Assembly (NCBI RefSeq): GCF_003600835.1
Contig: NZ_NQYC01000001.1
Coordinates: forward strand, 2,498,001-2,562,000
DNA length: 64,000 bases
From: Bacillus sp. PK3_68
GTDB taxonomy: Bacteria > Bacillota > Bacilli > Bacillales > Domibacillaceae
Direction: 5' to 3'
The position numbers and the translations under genes are program-made. A model generated the notes under the pieces. That model ran no database searches, was not told where the DNA came from, and worked only from the letters and a program-made list of their open reading frames with translations. Of this stretch, positions 18,810 to 27,262 are shown piece after piece; position 1 is the stretch's first letter; each line of letters begins with the position of its first letter.

Positions 18810-18876
18810 TTTTTTCCCTCCCCATTTCTAGAATCAAACAATGCTACGGCCATCATTTACATGCTTTCTATTTTTA

Positions 18877-18890
18877 CGAAAGCGCTTGCA
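18877..18890 (-). promoter_or_regulatory. Candidate catabolite-responsive element (CcpA site)
   Basis: On the minus strand TGCAAGCGCTTTCG matches the cre consensus TGWAARCGYTWNCW at most positions, including the central CG. It lies 68-81 bases upstream of the transporter start, so CcpA binding would place the transporter-phnX pair under carbon catabolite control. Confidence 0.6.
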
Positions 18891-18911
18891 AAAACATACA
18901 TAAATAATCTA

Positions 18912-20107
18912 TTAATTATTTAAGAGCGTCTGCTGGCTTGTTTCTTTTATTTTTTCTGCTAACTTTTCATAAATTCCTGCTATGTCCTGATCTGCCGGAA
19001 CTTTTCGATTCGTATCAATCCCATTTCCTGAAAGAGCATCAATAACCAGAGACGGAATGGCTTGCATCAACTGTTCAGGCTGAAGGTATTTGCTGGCATC
19101 CTTCCAAATCCCAAAGCGTTCATTGTAATCCTCAACGATATGAATAGATGCCTGCGCTAGCTTTTCTGTACTTAATGAAGGATCTGCTCCGAGAGCTACC
19201 GCAACCTTTGCGTAACGCTCTGGGCAAGACTCCAAACCGAACTCGAGAACAAAAGGAAGAAGCAAAGCTACACTTAAACCATGCGGGATATGGAACTGAG
19301 CGCCAAGCGGTCTTCCGGCCGCGTGCGCCAGATTAGTAGAAGCATTAGAAAAAGCAAGACCCGCATAGCAGCTAGCCAAAATCATGTCCTTACGCGAGTC
19401 GCTATCTCTTCCATCTTCATACGCCTTTGGCAAAGCCAGACCGATTTGTCGAATGGCCTCTAGAGCGAACAAATCGGTCATCTGTGAAGCACGGTTAGAT
19501 ACATAGGCTTCAACCGCATGGGTTAACGCATCCAGGCCAGTATAAGCAGTAAAACTGGGCGGCAGGCTCACCGTAAGTTCGGGATCCAACACAGCTGCAT
19601 CCGGGATAAGGTCTGGATGGCTCGGGTTCATTTTTACATTCGTTACGGGATCTGTGATAACCATAATCTTTGTTGCTTCCGATCCGGTACCTGCTGTAGT
19701 TGGCACGGCAATTAAAGGCAACCTCTTTAGCTGCTGCTGGCAGGAAATCTCACTCCATTTGATTTCGTTGTTTTTGCTGAATACGGCTACAGCTTTTGCC
19801 AGATCAATCGCGCTGCCTCCCCCGACAGCAACGACACAATCTGCTTGAAAAGATTGCAGCTGCTGAACAGCCTCTTTTACATTTTTGGTTGTAGGCTCAC
19901 CTGCATAATTGCTGAAAAATGAGCAGGCAAAACCTCTCTTTAAAAAGATAGCTGTTACTTTTTCGTGCAACTTTACAGACGGACTTGCCAGAAAAGAATC
20001 TATGATAACAAAGACCCGGCTCCCCCTTTTGCTGCCACTAACTCATCTAAACGCTCTATTGCTCCGCTCTCAATAACAATATGTCTTGACAAATCAAGTG
20101 TTGGCAT
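18912..20107 (-). pseudogene. Iron-containing alcohol dehydrogenase, frameshifted
   Basis: Group III Fe-dependent alcohol dehydrogenase, about 398 residues if repaired. The ATG at 20107 has AGGAGAG upstream and encodes MPTLDLSRHIVIESGAIERLD, the normal N-terminus, but the frame stops at about codon 36. The rest continues in another frame (VFVIIDSFLASPS) down to 18912. The frames join if one G is added to the run of five at 20022-20026 (C-run on the plus strand). The body is otherwise intact: VVAVGGGSAIDLAK, PTTAGTGSEATK, the metal ligands in GLDALTHAVEAYVS and HAAGRPLGAQFHIPHG. It could reduce or oxidise an aldehyde such as phosphonoacetaldehyde or acetaldehyde in the adjacent phnX unit. Either a true pseudogene, a slippage-dependent gene or a homopolymer sequencing error. 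Confidence 0.85.
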
Positions 20108-20188
20108 ATAAATCTCTCCTTTTAAAATAAGTTAACAAGCCCATTTATCTGTGCTTCCTTACAGAAAGGGGTGCTTACTATTAACCAA

Positions 20189-20204
20189 TACAAGAATCAT
20201 GCCA
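20189..20204 (-). promoter_or_regulatory. Candidate sigma-54 promoter of the alcohol dehydrogenase gene
   Basis: TGGCATGATTCTTGTA on the minus strand has the -24 element and spacing of a sigma-54 promoter, but the -12 dinucleotide is GT instead of GC. Support comes from the divergent activator gene and the strong dyad 20-47 bases further upstream. Confidence 0.5.
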
Positions 20205-20224
20205 GTATCATAATATTGACAACA

Positions 20225-20251
20225 ATCAGAATATTTGTTAAATATTCTGAT
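20225..20251. promoter_or_regulatory. Upstream activating site: 12-bp perfect inverted repeat
   Basis: Two perfect 12-bp arms (ATCAGAATATTT and its complement) flank a 3-base centre. It lies between the divergent alcohol dehydrogenase and activator genes, at the distance expected for an enhancer-binding protein acting on the promoter at 20189-20204. Confidence 0.65.
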
Positions 20252-20255
20252 AAAG

Positions 20256-20274
20256 CGGTGTTATTTTAACACCG
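20256..20274. promoter_or_regulatory. Second dyad upstream of the activator gene
   Basis: CGGTGTTA-TTT-TAACACCG is a perfect 8-bp inverted repeat with a 3-base centre, 5 bases after the 27-bp dyad and 35 bases before the activator start. It may be an operator for autoregulation or an mRNA hairpin. Confidence 0.45.
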
Positions 20275-20308
20275 GGTTGGTGATAAAACGACTACACAAA
20301 AAGGAGGT

Positions 20309-21778
20309 ATGGGAATGGATGTTATAGCAGACGAGCTCATTCAAAAAATAAATCAATTAGAAAAGACAAATGAGCAAATGAGGACGATTATTAATTTTTC
20401 TTCTGACGGCCTCTATGTAGTGGATCATCAAGGCGTTACTTTAGAAGTGAATAAAGCGTATGAGGAAATGACAGGAATCTCCCGAGATGAAGTCGTCGGT
20501 AAGCACATTAAAGATTTAGTCTTTGGAGAATACTTTGACCGCTCTGCTGCTTACATGGCACTACAAACCAAACAAACTACGACAATCATGCAAAAAATTA
20601 AAAAGCGAAAGTATTTTGTTGTGACAGCGACCCCTGTATTTGACAATGAACATAGCGAGAAGAGAAAAGTGAAGATGGTCGTTACAAGTGTCCGCGACCT
20701 GACCTATTTAAACCACTTGCAAAATCAACTAAGGGAAGCGGAACAGAAGAGTGCAGAACAGCCTATCCATTCCTCCATAAACAATGAAGATTCCCTCATC
20801 ATCTTCAAGAGCACACAAATGAAGAACTTAGTTGAGCAAGCAAAAAGAATTGCTGCTTTCCCTACGCCTGTGCTGATTACAGGACCGTCAGGAACAGGCA
20901 AAGAAGTATTGGCCAACTTCATCCATCAACACAGTTCCCAAAAAGACCAGCCTTTTGTAAAAGTAAACTGTGCAGCTATTCCTCCAGAACTGTTTGAGTC
21001 CGAATTGTTTGGCTTCAGCGGAGGCTCATTTACAGGCGCGAAAAAAGAAGGAAAACCCGGTCTCTTTGAGCAAGCTAATAAGGGTACAATTTTATTGGAC
21101 GAAATTGGTGAACTTCCCTTACCGATGCAAGTAAAACTGCTGCGTGTCTTGCAAGATCAATCTATCACCCGCATTGGAGAAGTGAAGCCAAAACGCCTTT
21201 CCTTCCGGCTCATCTGTGCTACAAACCAGGATTTAAAAGAGCTGGTCTATAATAAGCAATTTCGTGAAGATTTATGGTACCGTATTAATGTTGTTCATCT
21301 GCCGATGCAGCCATTGTCAAAGCGGACAGCGGACATCCCGCCGCTCATTGACCATTATTTAAAAAAATTTTGCAGCAAATATTATTTAGATAAACATATG
21401 ACTCCAGATACCTTATCAATTCTAACCCATTATCCCTGGCCGGGAAATATACGGGAGTTAAAAAATGTTATTGAATTTCTTGTTGTTTCTACACCTTTAT
21501 CTTCTATTACTCCTCGTGATTTGCCGGAACATATGAAAGATCACGGAGGATATAGTACCGCTGCTTTCGAAAGTGCATCAGGAAATCCTCAGTCCATTTC
21601 TACCGATCAACCAAATCTGAAAGAAGCACTCGCTTTATTTGAATCACAAAAAATAACAGACGCTCTCCATTCTTCAAAAAGTATACGTTCTGCTGCCAGA
21701 TCTCTCGGTATCGACCATGCGAATTTAATTCGCAGAATGAAACGGCTCGGAATCACCTATCCGTCGAAAGACAATTGA
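20309..21778 (+). CDS. Sigma-54-dependent activator with one PAS domain
   Basis: A 489-residue enhancer-binding protein: N-terminal coiled start, PAS domain at about residues 22-135 (SDGLYVVDHQGVTLEVNKAYEEMTG), AAA+ core at about 165-400 and a Fis-type helix-turn-helix at the end (SAARSLGIDHANLIRRMKRLGI). Walker A is GPSGTGKE, Walker B TILLDEIGEL, and the sigma-54 loop reads GSFTGA. AAAAGGAGG precedes the start; the ATG at 20309 and that at 20315 are both possible. Its gene diverges from the Fe-alcohol dehydrogenase, and two strong dyads lie between them. It probably controls the alcohol dehydrogenase and perhaps the transporter-phnX pair in response to a ligand of the PAS domain. Confidence 0.92.
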   Translation: MGMDVIADELIQKINQLEKTNEQMRTIINFSSDGLYVVDHQGVTLEVNKAYEEMTGISRDEVVGKHIKDLVFGEYFDRSAAYMALQTKQTTTIMQKIKKRKYFVVTATPVFDNEHSEKRKVKMVVTSVRDLTYLNHLQNQLREAEQKSAEQPIHSSINNEDSLIIFKSTQMKNLVEQAKRIAAFPTPVLITGPSGTGKEVLANFIHQHSSQKDQPFVKVNCAAIPPELFESELFGFSGGSFTGAKKEGKPGLFEQANKGTILLDEIGELPLPMQVKLLRVLQDQSITRIGEVKPKRLSFRLICATNQDLKELVYNKQFREDLWYRINVVHLPMQPLSKRTADIPPLIDHYLKKFCSKYYLDKHMTPDTLSILTHYPWPGNIRELKNVIEFLVVSTPLSSITPRDLPEHMKDHGGYSTAAFESASGNPQSISTDQPNLKEALALFESQKITDALHSSKSIRSAARSLGIDHANLIRRMKRLGITYPSKDN

Positions 21779-21780
21779 TC

Positions 21781-22500
21781 CTATTGCCAGCTTTCTAAGA
21801 GTAAATAAACACCGGTAAAAATTAAAAGGGCATATAAGAATGCTTGAAAGATCCGCTGGTTAATTTTTATAAATAGCCTGTTTCCTATAAATAAACCAAC
21901 TAGAACAAGGGGCAGAGCAGTAGCGCTTGACAACCAAATCGCTTTTGACGTGCCAACAAATAAAATTTGAATGAGCAAGCTTGCTGAGTAAATGAATAAA
22001 TAAAAAGCAAGGGTGGTCGCTCGCAGCCGTTCTTTACCAGTGTCAATACCGGAAAAATACAACAATACGGGCGGTCCTGGCATGCCAATGCTGGTTGTAA
22101 GTATGCCTGAAAAGCCGCCTGCAGCCAAATCTCTTATTCTTGTTTGACGGATACGAAATTTTAATATTAATAAAACAGTGAAACTTAAAATAAGCAAACT
22201 GACACCTATCTTCAATTTATCTATATCCGCTAACAAAAAGATCACTATTCCTATCGGGAGACCAACAGCACTGCCAATGATAAATCTTTTCACCAATCCG
22301 CTATCTGTATCTTTTTTTATTTTTTGGATCAATACACAAGAAATAACGAGGGAGAGAATCAAATTAATTTGAATGGCTTCTCTCGGTTCAAATAAAATGA
22401 GCAAAAAAGGGGTCGCCATAATAGAAAAGCCAAATCCTGTACTCGTTTGCAAAATGGAAGCAACGAAAACGATAACAGCAAAAGAAAAAATCATTTCCAA
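21781..22500 (-). CDS. TauE/SafE-family (TSUP) membrane exporter
   Basis: A 239-residue protein with seven to eight hydrophobic segments and the TSUP features STGFGFSIMATPFLLILFEPREAIQINLILSL near the N-terminus and GGFSGILTTSIGMPGPPVLLYFSG in the middle. Members move small organic or sulfur-containing anions such as sulfite or sulfoacetate, and some are thought to move carboxylates. It converges on the activator gene with only two bases between stop codons and may belong to the phosphonate-linked unit; substrate unknown. GGGAGGAG lies about 9 bases before the ATG. Confidence 0.85.
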   Translation of the reverse strand: MEMIFSFAVIVFVASILQTSTGFGFSIMATPFLLILFEPREAIQINLILSLVISCVLIQKIKKDTDSGLVKRFIIGSAVGLPIGIVIFLLADIDKLKIGVSLLILSFTVLLILKFRIRQTRIRDLAAGGFSGILTTSIGMPGPPVLLYFSGIDTGKERLRATTLAFYLFIYSASLLIQILFVGTSKAIWLSSATALPLVLVGLFIGNRLFIKINQRIFQAFLYALLIFTGVYLLLESWQ

Positions 22501-22565
22501 TCCACTCCTCCCTTACCGGAATAGTGTTCACTTTACCATAATTGGCCGTTGCACAACACATAAAA

Positions 22566-22601
22566 ACCATGAATAGAGGCTAAACTCCTGCTATTCATGG
22601 T
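22566..22601 (-). terminator. Terminator of the 16.5 kb Mo-hydroxylase/carboxylase operon
   Basis: Perfect 11-bp arms (ACCATGAATAG and its complement) around a 14-base loop, followed by TTTTTATG on the minus strand, 20 bases after the last gene of the operon. Confidence 0.85.
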
Positions 22602-22621
22602 CTCTGTGCCTGACAAGCTAT

Positions 22622-23598
22622 TTACCTTTTCATCATTGCTTCTATTTTATCGATCTTTTCTCGCCGCTCTTTGCGCGCCTCCATCGCCTGATCGATCGTC
22701 ACAGCGATAAAGCGGCAGAATGAGTGCGGCCTTGACTGGGCAATCAGATCCAAGTCTTGGCTGATAACAGTACCAATCGTGACAAAGCCGCCACCTGTGG
22801 CGGTATCATTATGTAATACAATAAGCTCTTCCTCATTAGGAAACATAATGGAGCCAATTGGATAGGCAAAATCCACTACGTTGGAAAAGCTATTGCCCGC
22901 ACCGAACGGCGGGTTTTGCTGGGTTAAAGATACTTTTGCTCCCGTATAACGATAAGCTACACGGTTCGATTCAGGCGAGACCTTCCATTCGGAATTTAAG
23001 AACTCCTTTAGTCCTTGATCGCTCAATAAATAGCCAGACAACCCAGCGTTACTCTTAATTCCTGAAAAGAATCAAACGACGGAGTGAATTCCAGAGGAAC
23101 TGATTTGCCAACTTGCTTAAGCGCTCCCGGCAACGGTTCATTAATCATCACTTCATCACCGGCTGCCAGTTTTCTCCCTTGAAACCCTCCTATCTTACTG
23201 GTTTCATAGGTAGATTTACTGCCAAACACTTCATCCACCTGAATGCCGCCTGACACACAGAGATAGCTTTTTACCCCTTTGACACATTTCTTAATAGTGA
23301 GAGTGTCCCCTTGCTTTACTTGGATCGTCTCCCAAAACGGAACGAGCTGCTGATTCAAATAAGCCTTCATCGGCGCCCCGGTTAAAGCAACAATCGTGTT
23401 TTTGCGGAATTCCATTTCCCCGCCGATCAACGTCATTTCCAATGCGGCAAACTTAATTGGATTGCCGACGAGAAGATTTCCAATGATAAATGAGTATTTA
23501 TCAGCCGCTCCTGAAGACGGAACACCTAGATGATAATTCCCTACCCGCCCCATGTCTTGTACAGTGGTCCATAAACCCGGGCTTTTAATTTTAATCAT
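22622..23598 (-). pseudogene. Second PxpC/KipA-type carboxyltransferase subunit, frameshifted
   Basis: Homologue of KipA/PxpC (AHS2 domain), the partner of KipI/PxpB in 5-oxoprolinase and in the carboxyltransferase domain of urea carboxylase. The N-terminal part (MIKIKSPGLWTTVQDMGRVG to ELRVTLG, 23598 to about 23045) runs into a stop at 23023. The C-terminal part (SGYLLSDQGLKEFL to the end at 22622) continues in another frame. Adding one G to the GGG near 23042-23044 restores an uninterrupted protein of about 325 residues that aligns throughout with the intact copy at 37287-38264, including PFGAGNSFSNVVDFAYPIGSI and TATGGGFVTIGTVI. It is the last gene of the operon. It could be a decayed duplicate or a homopolymer error in the sequence. 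Confidence 0.87.
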
Positions 23599-24483
23599 TT
23601 AAAAATCCCCCATTAATTCATAAATATACGTTTTCCCCTTTGCCATATATTCCATTGGAGAAAGATCAATATCTTTCATCTTGTATCGGTAACGGCCGCT
23701 CTTTACTTCCTCTTCAATCGCAGTGTATTCAGATTCATTGACCGGTCTGTATTTCCAAACATCCCCCGGTCTTGCTAAAAAAGAAGTATCCTTTAAATCT
23801 ATTAGTCGGTTAGATAAGTCCACTACCGGAACAGCAGACATACCGATTAATTGGTAGCTGCCCGTCCCTTTCACAGGATAAATAACATTGAAGGCCCCGC
23901 CGATGGCTACACTTTTTTCTGGGGTATCCGTCCTCGGACTCTTATATTTGGGGGCCTGAATAATTTCATCCGGCTTGACCCCTAATGGGAAATGCCAGGC
24001 AGTCCCAGGCAGAAAACCGACCATTGTAATCAAATAAGGATCACTTGAATGCCTTTCAATGAAAGCTTCTTTTTCGGTAAAACCATTTAATTTCATAACA
24101 TAATCAAAGTTTGAGAGATTCGGCTCCTGATGGCGGTTTCTAAAGCGGCGGGAATATTCTTTTGTGATGGGATCGTCATACCAGATCGGAATTTCCACCA
24201 TCCGGACAGATAAATCAAGTGTAGTCGGATCACTTTTAGAGAAATCAATTTCTTTTAAATAATCAACGAGGTCTCTTGCAGAGATAACATCTGGATCATA
24301 CCGTACTAAATAAGAGGCGTTGGATGAAACAATATCAATAATTCCAGGGATATTTCTTTTCCTCAATTCTTCCGTTACAGCAAGTGCTTTAAAATTACTT
24401 TCCACTCTCATATCGCGGGAAATTTCTGCATAAATGTATTCGTCTCCACAAAAGTGAAAACTTGTCTCGGGCAGGTTAAACAA
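23599..24483 (-). CDS. Second PxpB/KipI-type subunit
   Basis: A 294-residue AHS1-domain protein, homologue of KipI/PxpB, which with PxpC forms the ATP-using half of 5-oxoprolinase and corresponds to part of the carboxyltransferase domain of urea carboxylase. Family segments are FCGDEYIYAEISRDMRVESNFKALAVTEEL, MVEIPIWYDDP, GFTEKEAFIERHSSDPYLITMVGFLPGTAWHF and VAIGGAFNVIYPVKGTGSYQLIG. It is longer than B. subtilis KipI by about 50 residues and similar to the paralogue at 38261-39130. The start is a TTG with GAGGTGGAG about 6 bases before it. The stop is directly followed by the broken pxpC copy, so this pair may have lost function. Confidence 0.9.
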   Translation of the reverse strand: MFNLPETSFHFCGDEYIYAEISRDMRVESNFKALAVTEELRKRNIPGIIDIVSSNASYLVRYDPDVISARDLVDYLKEIDFSKSDPTTLDLSVRMVEIPIWYDDPITKEYSRRFRNRHQEPNLSNFDYVMKLNGFTEKEAFIERHSSDPYLITMVGFLPGTAWHFPLGVKPDEIIQAPKYKSPRTDTPEKSVAIGGAFNVIYPVKGTGSYQLIGMSAVPVVDLSNRLIDLKDTSFLARPGDVWKYRPVNESEYTAIEEEVKSGRYRYKMKDIDLSPMEYMAKGKTYIYELMGDF

Positions 24484-24497
24484 TCGGCTCCACCTCT

Positions 24498-26552
24498 TTA
24501 TTCTTTCAACTTTTTCATCCGCCTGCTGATCGTAGCCGGGCTTACCCCGAGTACTTCCGATAATTTAGCAGCTGTCCGGTATTTCTGCATACCCCGGATA
24601 ATTAATTGATTCTCTAGCTTCTCTACAGCTTCTTTCAATGGCATGATTTCAAAAACGAATGGCGGCTTTTCTCTCTTCTGCCCATCGCCGTAAAGTGATT
24701 TAATGACATTCTCTCGCTGAATCCATTCATCCTCACTTAACACAATTAATCTTTCAATAATATTTTGAAGCTCTCGGACATTTCCCGGCCAGTCGTATGT
24801 TTCCAGCACCTCAATTGCTTCGGGTGTAAAGCTCTTCTTAATTTCATACATTCGTTTGAATTGCTCCAGAAAAAAGATAGCAAGCGGAAAAATATCTTCC
24901 TTCCTTGCCCTTAATGGCGGAATTTCAAAAGGAATGACATTTAACCGGTAATATAAATCCTCTCTAAACTCGCCTGCTTCGACCATTTTCTGCAAGCTTT
25001 TATTAGTAGCGGCAATGACTCTTACGTCGACTGCTACCGTGCGGGTGCCCCCGACTCTCGTAATCTCTCTCTCTTGTAAAACCCGCAGCAGTTTTACCTG
25101 CATTGTTAACGGCAATTCACCAATTTCATCCAGAAAAATAGTGCCGTTATGGGCGATCTCAAAGAGACCAGCCTTTCCATTTCTATCCGCCCCGGTAAAG
25201 GCGCCTTTCTCGTATCCAAACAATTCACTTTCAATTAGCTGTTCTGGAATTGCCCCACAATTCACACGGATAAACGGTTGTTCCTTCCTGGTACTTGCTG
25301 AGTGGATCTTGTGAGCAAATACTTCCTTTCCGACACCTGATTCACCTTCAAGTAGAACAGTGGAATTCATCTGTGCCACCCGCTGCATTTCAGCTAATAA
25401 GTTTTCAATTTTTTGGGATCGGTACACGAGTTTTTTTCCTTGCACGTTAATAGAGGCAAGCTTATCAGTTATATCTGCACCGACTGCTTTCTCAGAAAAG
25501 GAACGTTCGTCCCGGTTGTAAGAGATATCTCTTGACAGGATGACTACCTTTTCCAGCTTCCCCTCATGGTATACTGGAGTAGCCACAGACCATATCCTTC
25601 TCCCTCCAGTTGCCTCCTGAAGTGCCGTTACCTTTTTCTTTTGATTAATGCATAACTTGAACACATCCGGCTGAAAAATATTTTTCGCTGTAAACTCACT
25701 GATATACTTGCCGATAATTCTTTCCGGCTTGTCTACTTTCCAGAAATTGCTTAAAAAGAGACCAGCTACACGGATGATTTTTCCGTTCTCATCGATCACG
25801 AGAATTTGCTCTTGTGAAGAAGAATAGACCGCCTGGAGATCAGAGTATAAATTGCGGACAAAGTCCAGCTCCTGCACAGCCTCCTCAAATACTTCGCGCA
25901 AAAAAAACATATGGACAAGACCAGTTATTTTTCCATTAATCCTGAGCGGGTAGAAATTCCCGCTCATTTGTTTAAAATTAATTGAGCTATTTAAGCTGAC
26001 AAGTGTTTCTCCGTTCATCACCCGATCGAGGTCTTTATCGACTGTTAGCAGTGTTTTATAATTTCGAAACAGTAAAAATGAGCTAGGCATTCCTAAGATC
26101 TTTTCTGCTGTTTCATTAATAAATTCGATCTCATAATGAATATTTGTTCTAATAATGCCCACTCCGGAGCCATGCAGCAGCTGATTTAATTGTATTAGCT
26201 CCAGCTCGTTAATTTTGCTTTTTGCCTCTCCGACGGCAATATAGCCAACTATTTCTCTGTTTAGATCCTCACCGATAATCATCGAAATATTATGGGAAAA
26301 CTGAACAGGAGAAAGCTGAGGTACTTTCAATATATCGCTCTTATAGGAAATAGGAACGTGCAACTGCCCTGAATGTGCGACTTGTTCCATTATGTGCTGC
26401 ATCGTACAGTAACCGACAAGCGTTCCTTCTCTTTTTACAAAAGCTGTGTCGGCCTTATTTTCTGTGAGCCGTTGAATAACAGTTTCTAATGTGCTTTCCG
26501 TATCGACCACTACACCAATTGGCTTGAGAATATCTTTCCAAATAATCAACAT
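24498..26552 (-). CDS. Sigma-54-dependent activator with CBS-like and PAS domains
   Basis: An enhancer-binding protein of about 684 residues. The N-terminal 120 residues look like a CBS-domain pair (LKPIGVVVDTESTLETVIQRLTENKADTAFVKREGTLVGYCT), followed by two PAS-like regions (about 130-235 and 250-350), the AAA+ core (about 380-620) and a Fis-type helix-turn-helix (AAKLSEVLGVSPATISRRMKKL). Walker A is GESGVGKE and the sigma-54 loop is the canonical GAFTGA. The ATG at 26552 is preferred because GGGAGGGG precedes it, but a GTG at 26579 with AAGGG upstream is possible. The gene sits inside the operon it probably controls, whose first gene has a sigma-54 promoter at 39183-39198. CBS pairs usually bind adenine nucleotides, so energy state may be one input; that is inference. 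Confidence 0.9.
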   Translation of the reverse strand: MLIIWKDILKPIGVVVDTESTLETVIQRLTENKADTAFVKREGTLVGYCTMQHIMEQVAHSGQLHVPISYKSDILKVPQLSPVQFSHNISMIIGEDLNREIVGYIAVGEAKSKINELELIQLNQLLHGSGVGIIRTNIHYEIEFINETAEKILGMPSSFLLFRNYKTLLTVDKDLDRVMNGETLVSLNSSINFKQMSGNFYPLRINGKITGLVHMFFLREVFEEAVQELDFVRNLYSDLQAVYSSSQEQILVIDENGKIIRVAGLFLSNFWKVDKPERIIGKYISEFTAKNIFQPDVFKLCINQKKKVTALQEATGGRRIWSVATPVYHEGKLEKVVILSRDISYNRDERSFSEKAVGADITDKLASINVQGKKLVYRSQKIENLLAEMQRVAQMNSTVLLEGESGVGKEVFAHKIHSASTRKEQPFIRVNCGAIPEQLIESELFGYEKGAFTGADRNGKAGLFEIAHNGTIFLDEIGELPLTMQVKLLRVLQEREITRVGGTRTVAVDVRVIAATNKSLQKMVEAGEFREDLYYRLNVIPFEIPPLRARKEDIFPLAIFFLEQFKRMYEIKKSFTPEAIEVLETYDWPGNVRELQNIIERLIVLSEDEWIQRENVIKSLYGDGQKREKPPFVFEIMPLKEAVEKLENQLIIRGMQKYRTAAKLSEVLGVSPATISRRMKKLKE

Positions 26553-26591
26553 ACCCCTCCCGTCACAACAAAAAAGCACCTTTTATCCCTT

Positions 26592-26603
26592 ATAGTATAC
26601 TAT
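26592..26603. repeat. 12-bp perfect palindrome before the third activator gene
   Basis: ATAGTATACTAT lies in the 56-base gap between the MobA-like gene and the activator gene. It may mark an internal promoter or operator; nothing else supports a function. Confidence 0.3.
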
Positions 26604-26608
26604 CTATT

Positions 26609-27235
26609 TTAAATTCTCAGTTTATTATTTTGCTTTTTTGCTTCTTGATAGGCTTCTGGAGTATCGATATCTATGATAATCCCTTCATCTTCTACTGGCA
26701 CTCGCTCTTTATAAGAGAAGCTCTCAAGCATTGATTTTGCCCCCTGGTCACCAGTCATTCTTGAAAACAACTCTTCATGAACCCTTCCCAAAAATACTGG
26801 ATGCCCCGGAACACTTTGGTATACCGGGCGAACCATAAATGGCTCTGTATGTTCGTCGAGCATTTTTAAACCACTTTCATAAATAGCATGTATGGTCTGT
26901 TCTGATATAAATGGGAGATCGCCAAGGAAAATCATCACATTCACTTGTGACAGGGCAAGTTGTTGAAGCCCGGTCTTTAACGAGGTGCTTTGGCCTAATT
27001 GGTAATCCTTATTGACGACCCATTCGAACCTTTTGTCTTCAATATGAATCGTTTTTTGAACAGCGGCAGCTTCATGACCAATTACTGCCAAGACTTTAGT
27101 GAATTTTCCCTTTAGCACTCGGTCAATGACATGCTGTAAAATAGAGCGTTCACCAAGCGGAAGCAACTGCTTTGCTTCGCCCATCCTTGAAGACATTCCA
27201 GCAGCCAAAATTACTGCGTATACATTTTCAGTCAT
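26609..27235 (-). CDS. MobA-like nucleotidyltransferase (molybdenum cofactor cytidylyltransferase type)
   Basis: A 208-residue nucleotidyltransferase with the signature VILAAGMSSRMGEAKQLLPLGERSILQHVI at the N-terminus, GDLPFI with the metal-binding Asp, and VRPVYQSVPGHPVFLG. It resembles B. subtilis PucB and MocA, which attach CMP to molybdopterin for xanthine-dehydrogenase-type enzymes. The ATG at 27235 is chosen because GGCGGGAG precedes it; an upstream TTG would overlap that site. It follows the XdhC gene by 27 bases, in an operon for a molybdenum hydroxylase, and so probably completes its cofactor. Confidence 0.9.
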   Translation of the reverse strand: MTENVYAVILAAGMSSRMGEAKQLLPLGERSILQHVIDRVLKGKFTKVLAVIGHEAAAVQKTIHIEDKRFEWVVNKDYQLGQSTSLKTGLQQLALSQVNVMIFLGDLPFISEQTIHAIYESGLKMLDEHTEPFMVRPVYQSVPGHPVFLGRVHEELFSRMTGDQGAKSMLESFSYKERVPVEDEGIIIDIDTPEAYQEAKKQNNKLRI

Positions 27236-27262
27236 GTTTCTCCCGCCTTTTTCTAGCAATCA

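Noticed and set aside
18840-18860. Sigma-54-like TGGCCGTAGCATTGT upstream of the MHS transporter
   Set aside because: The -24 half is acceptable but the sequence departs from consensus at several positions and the -12 C is absent; the nearby cre suggests a sigma-A promoter.
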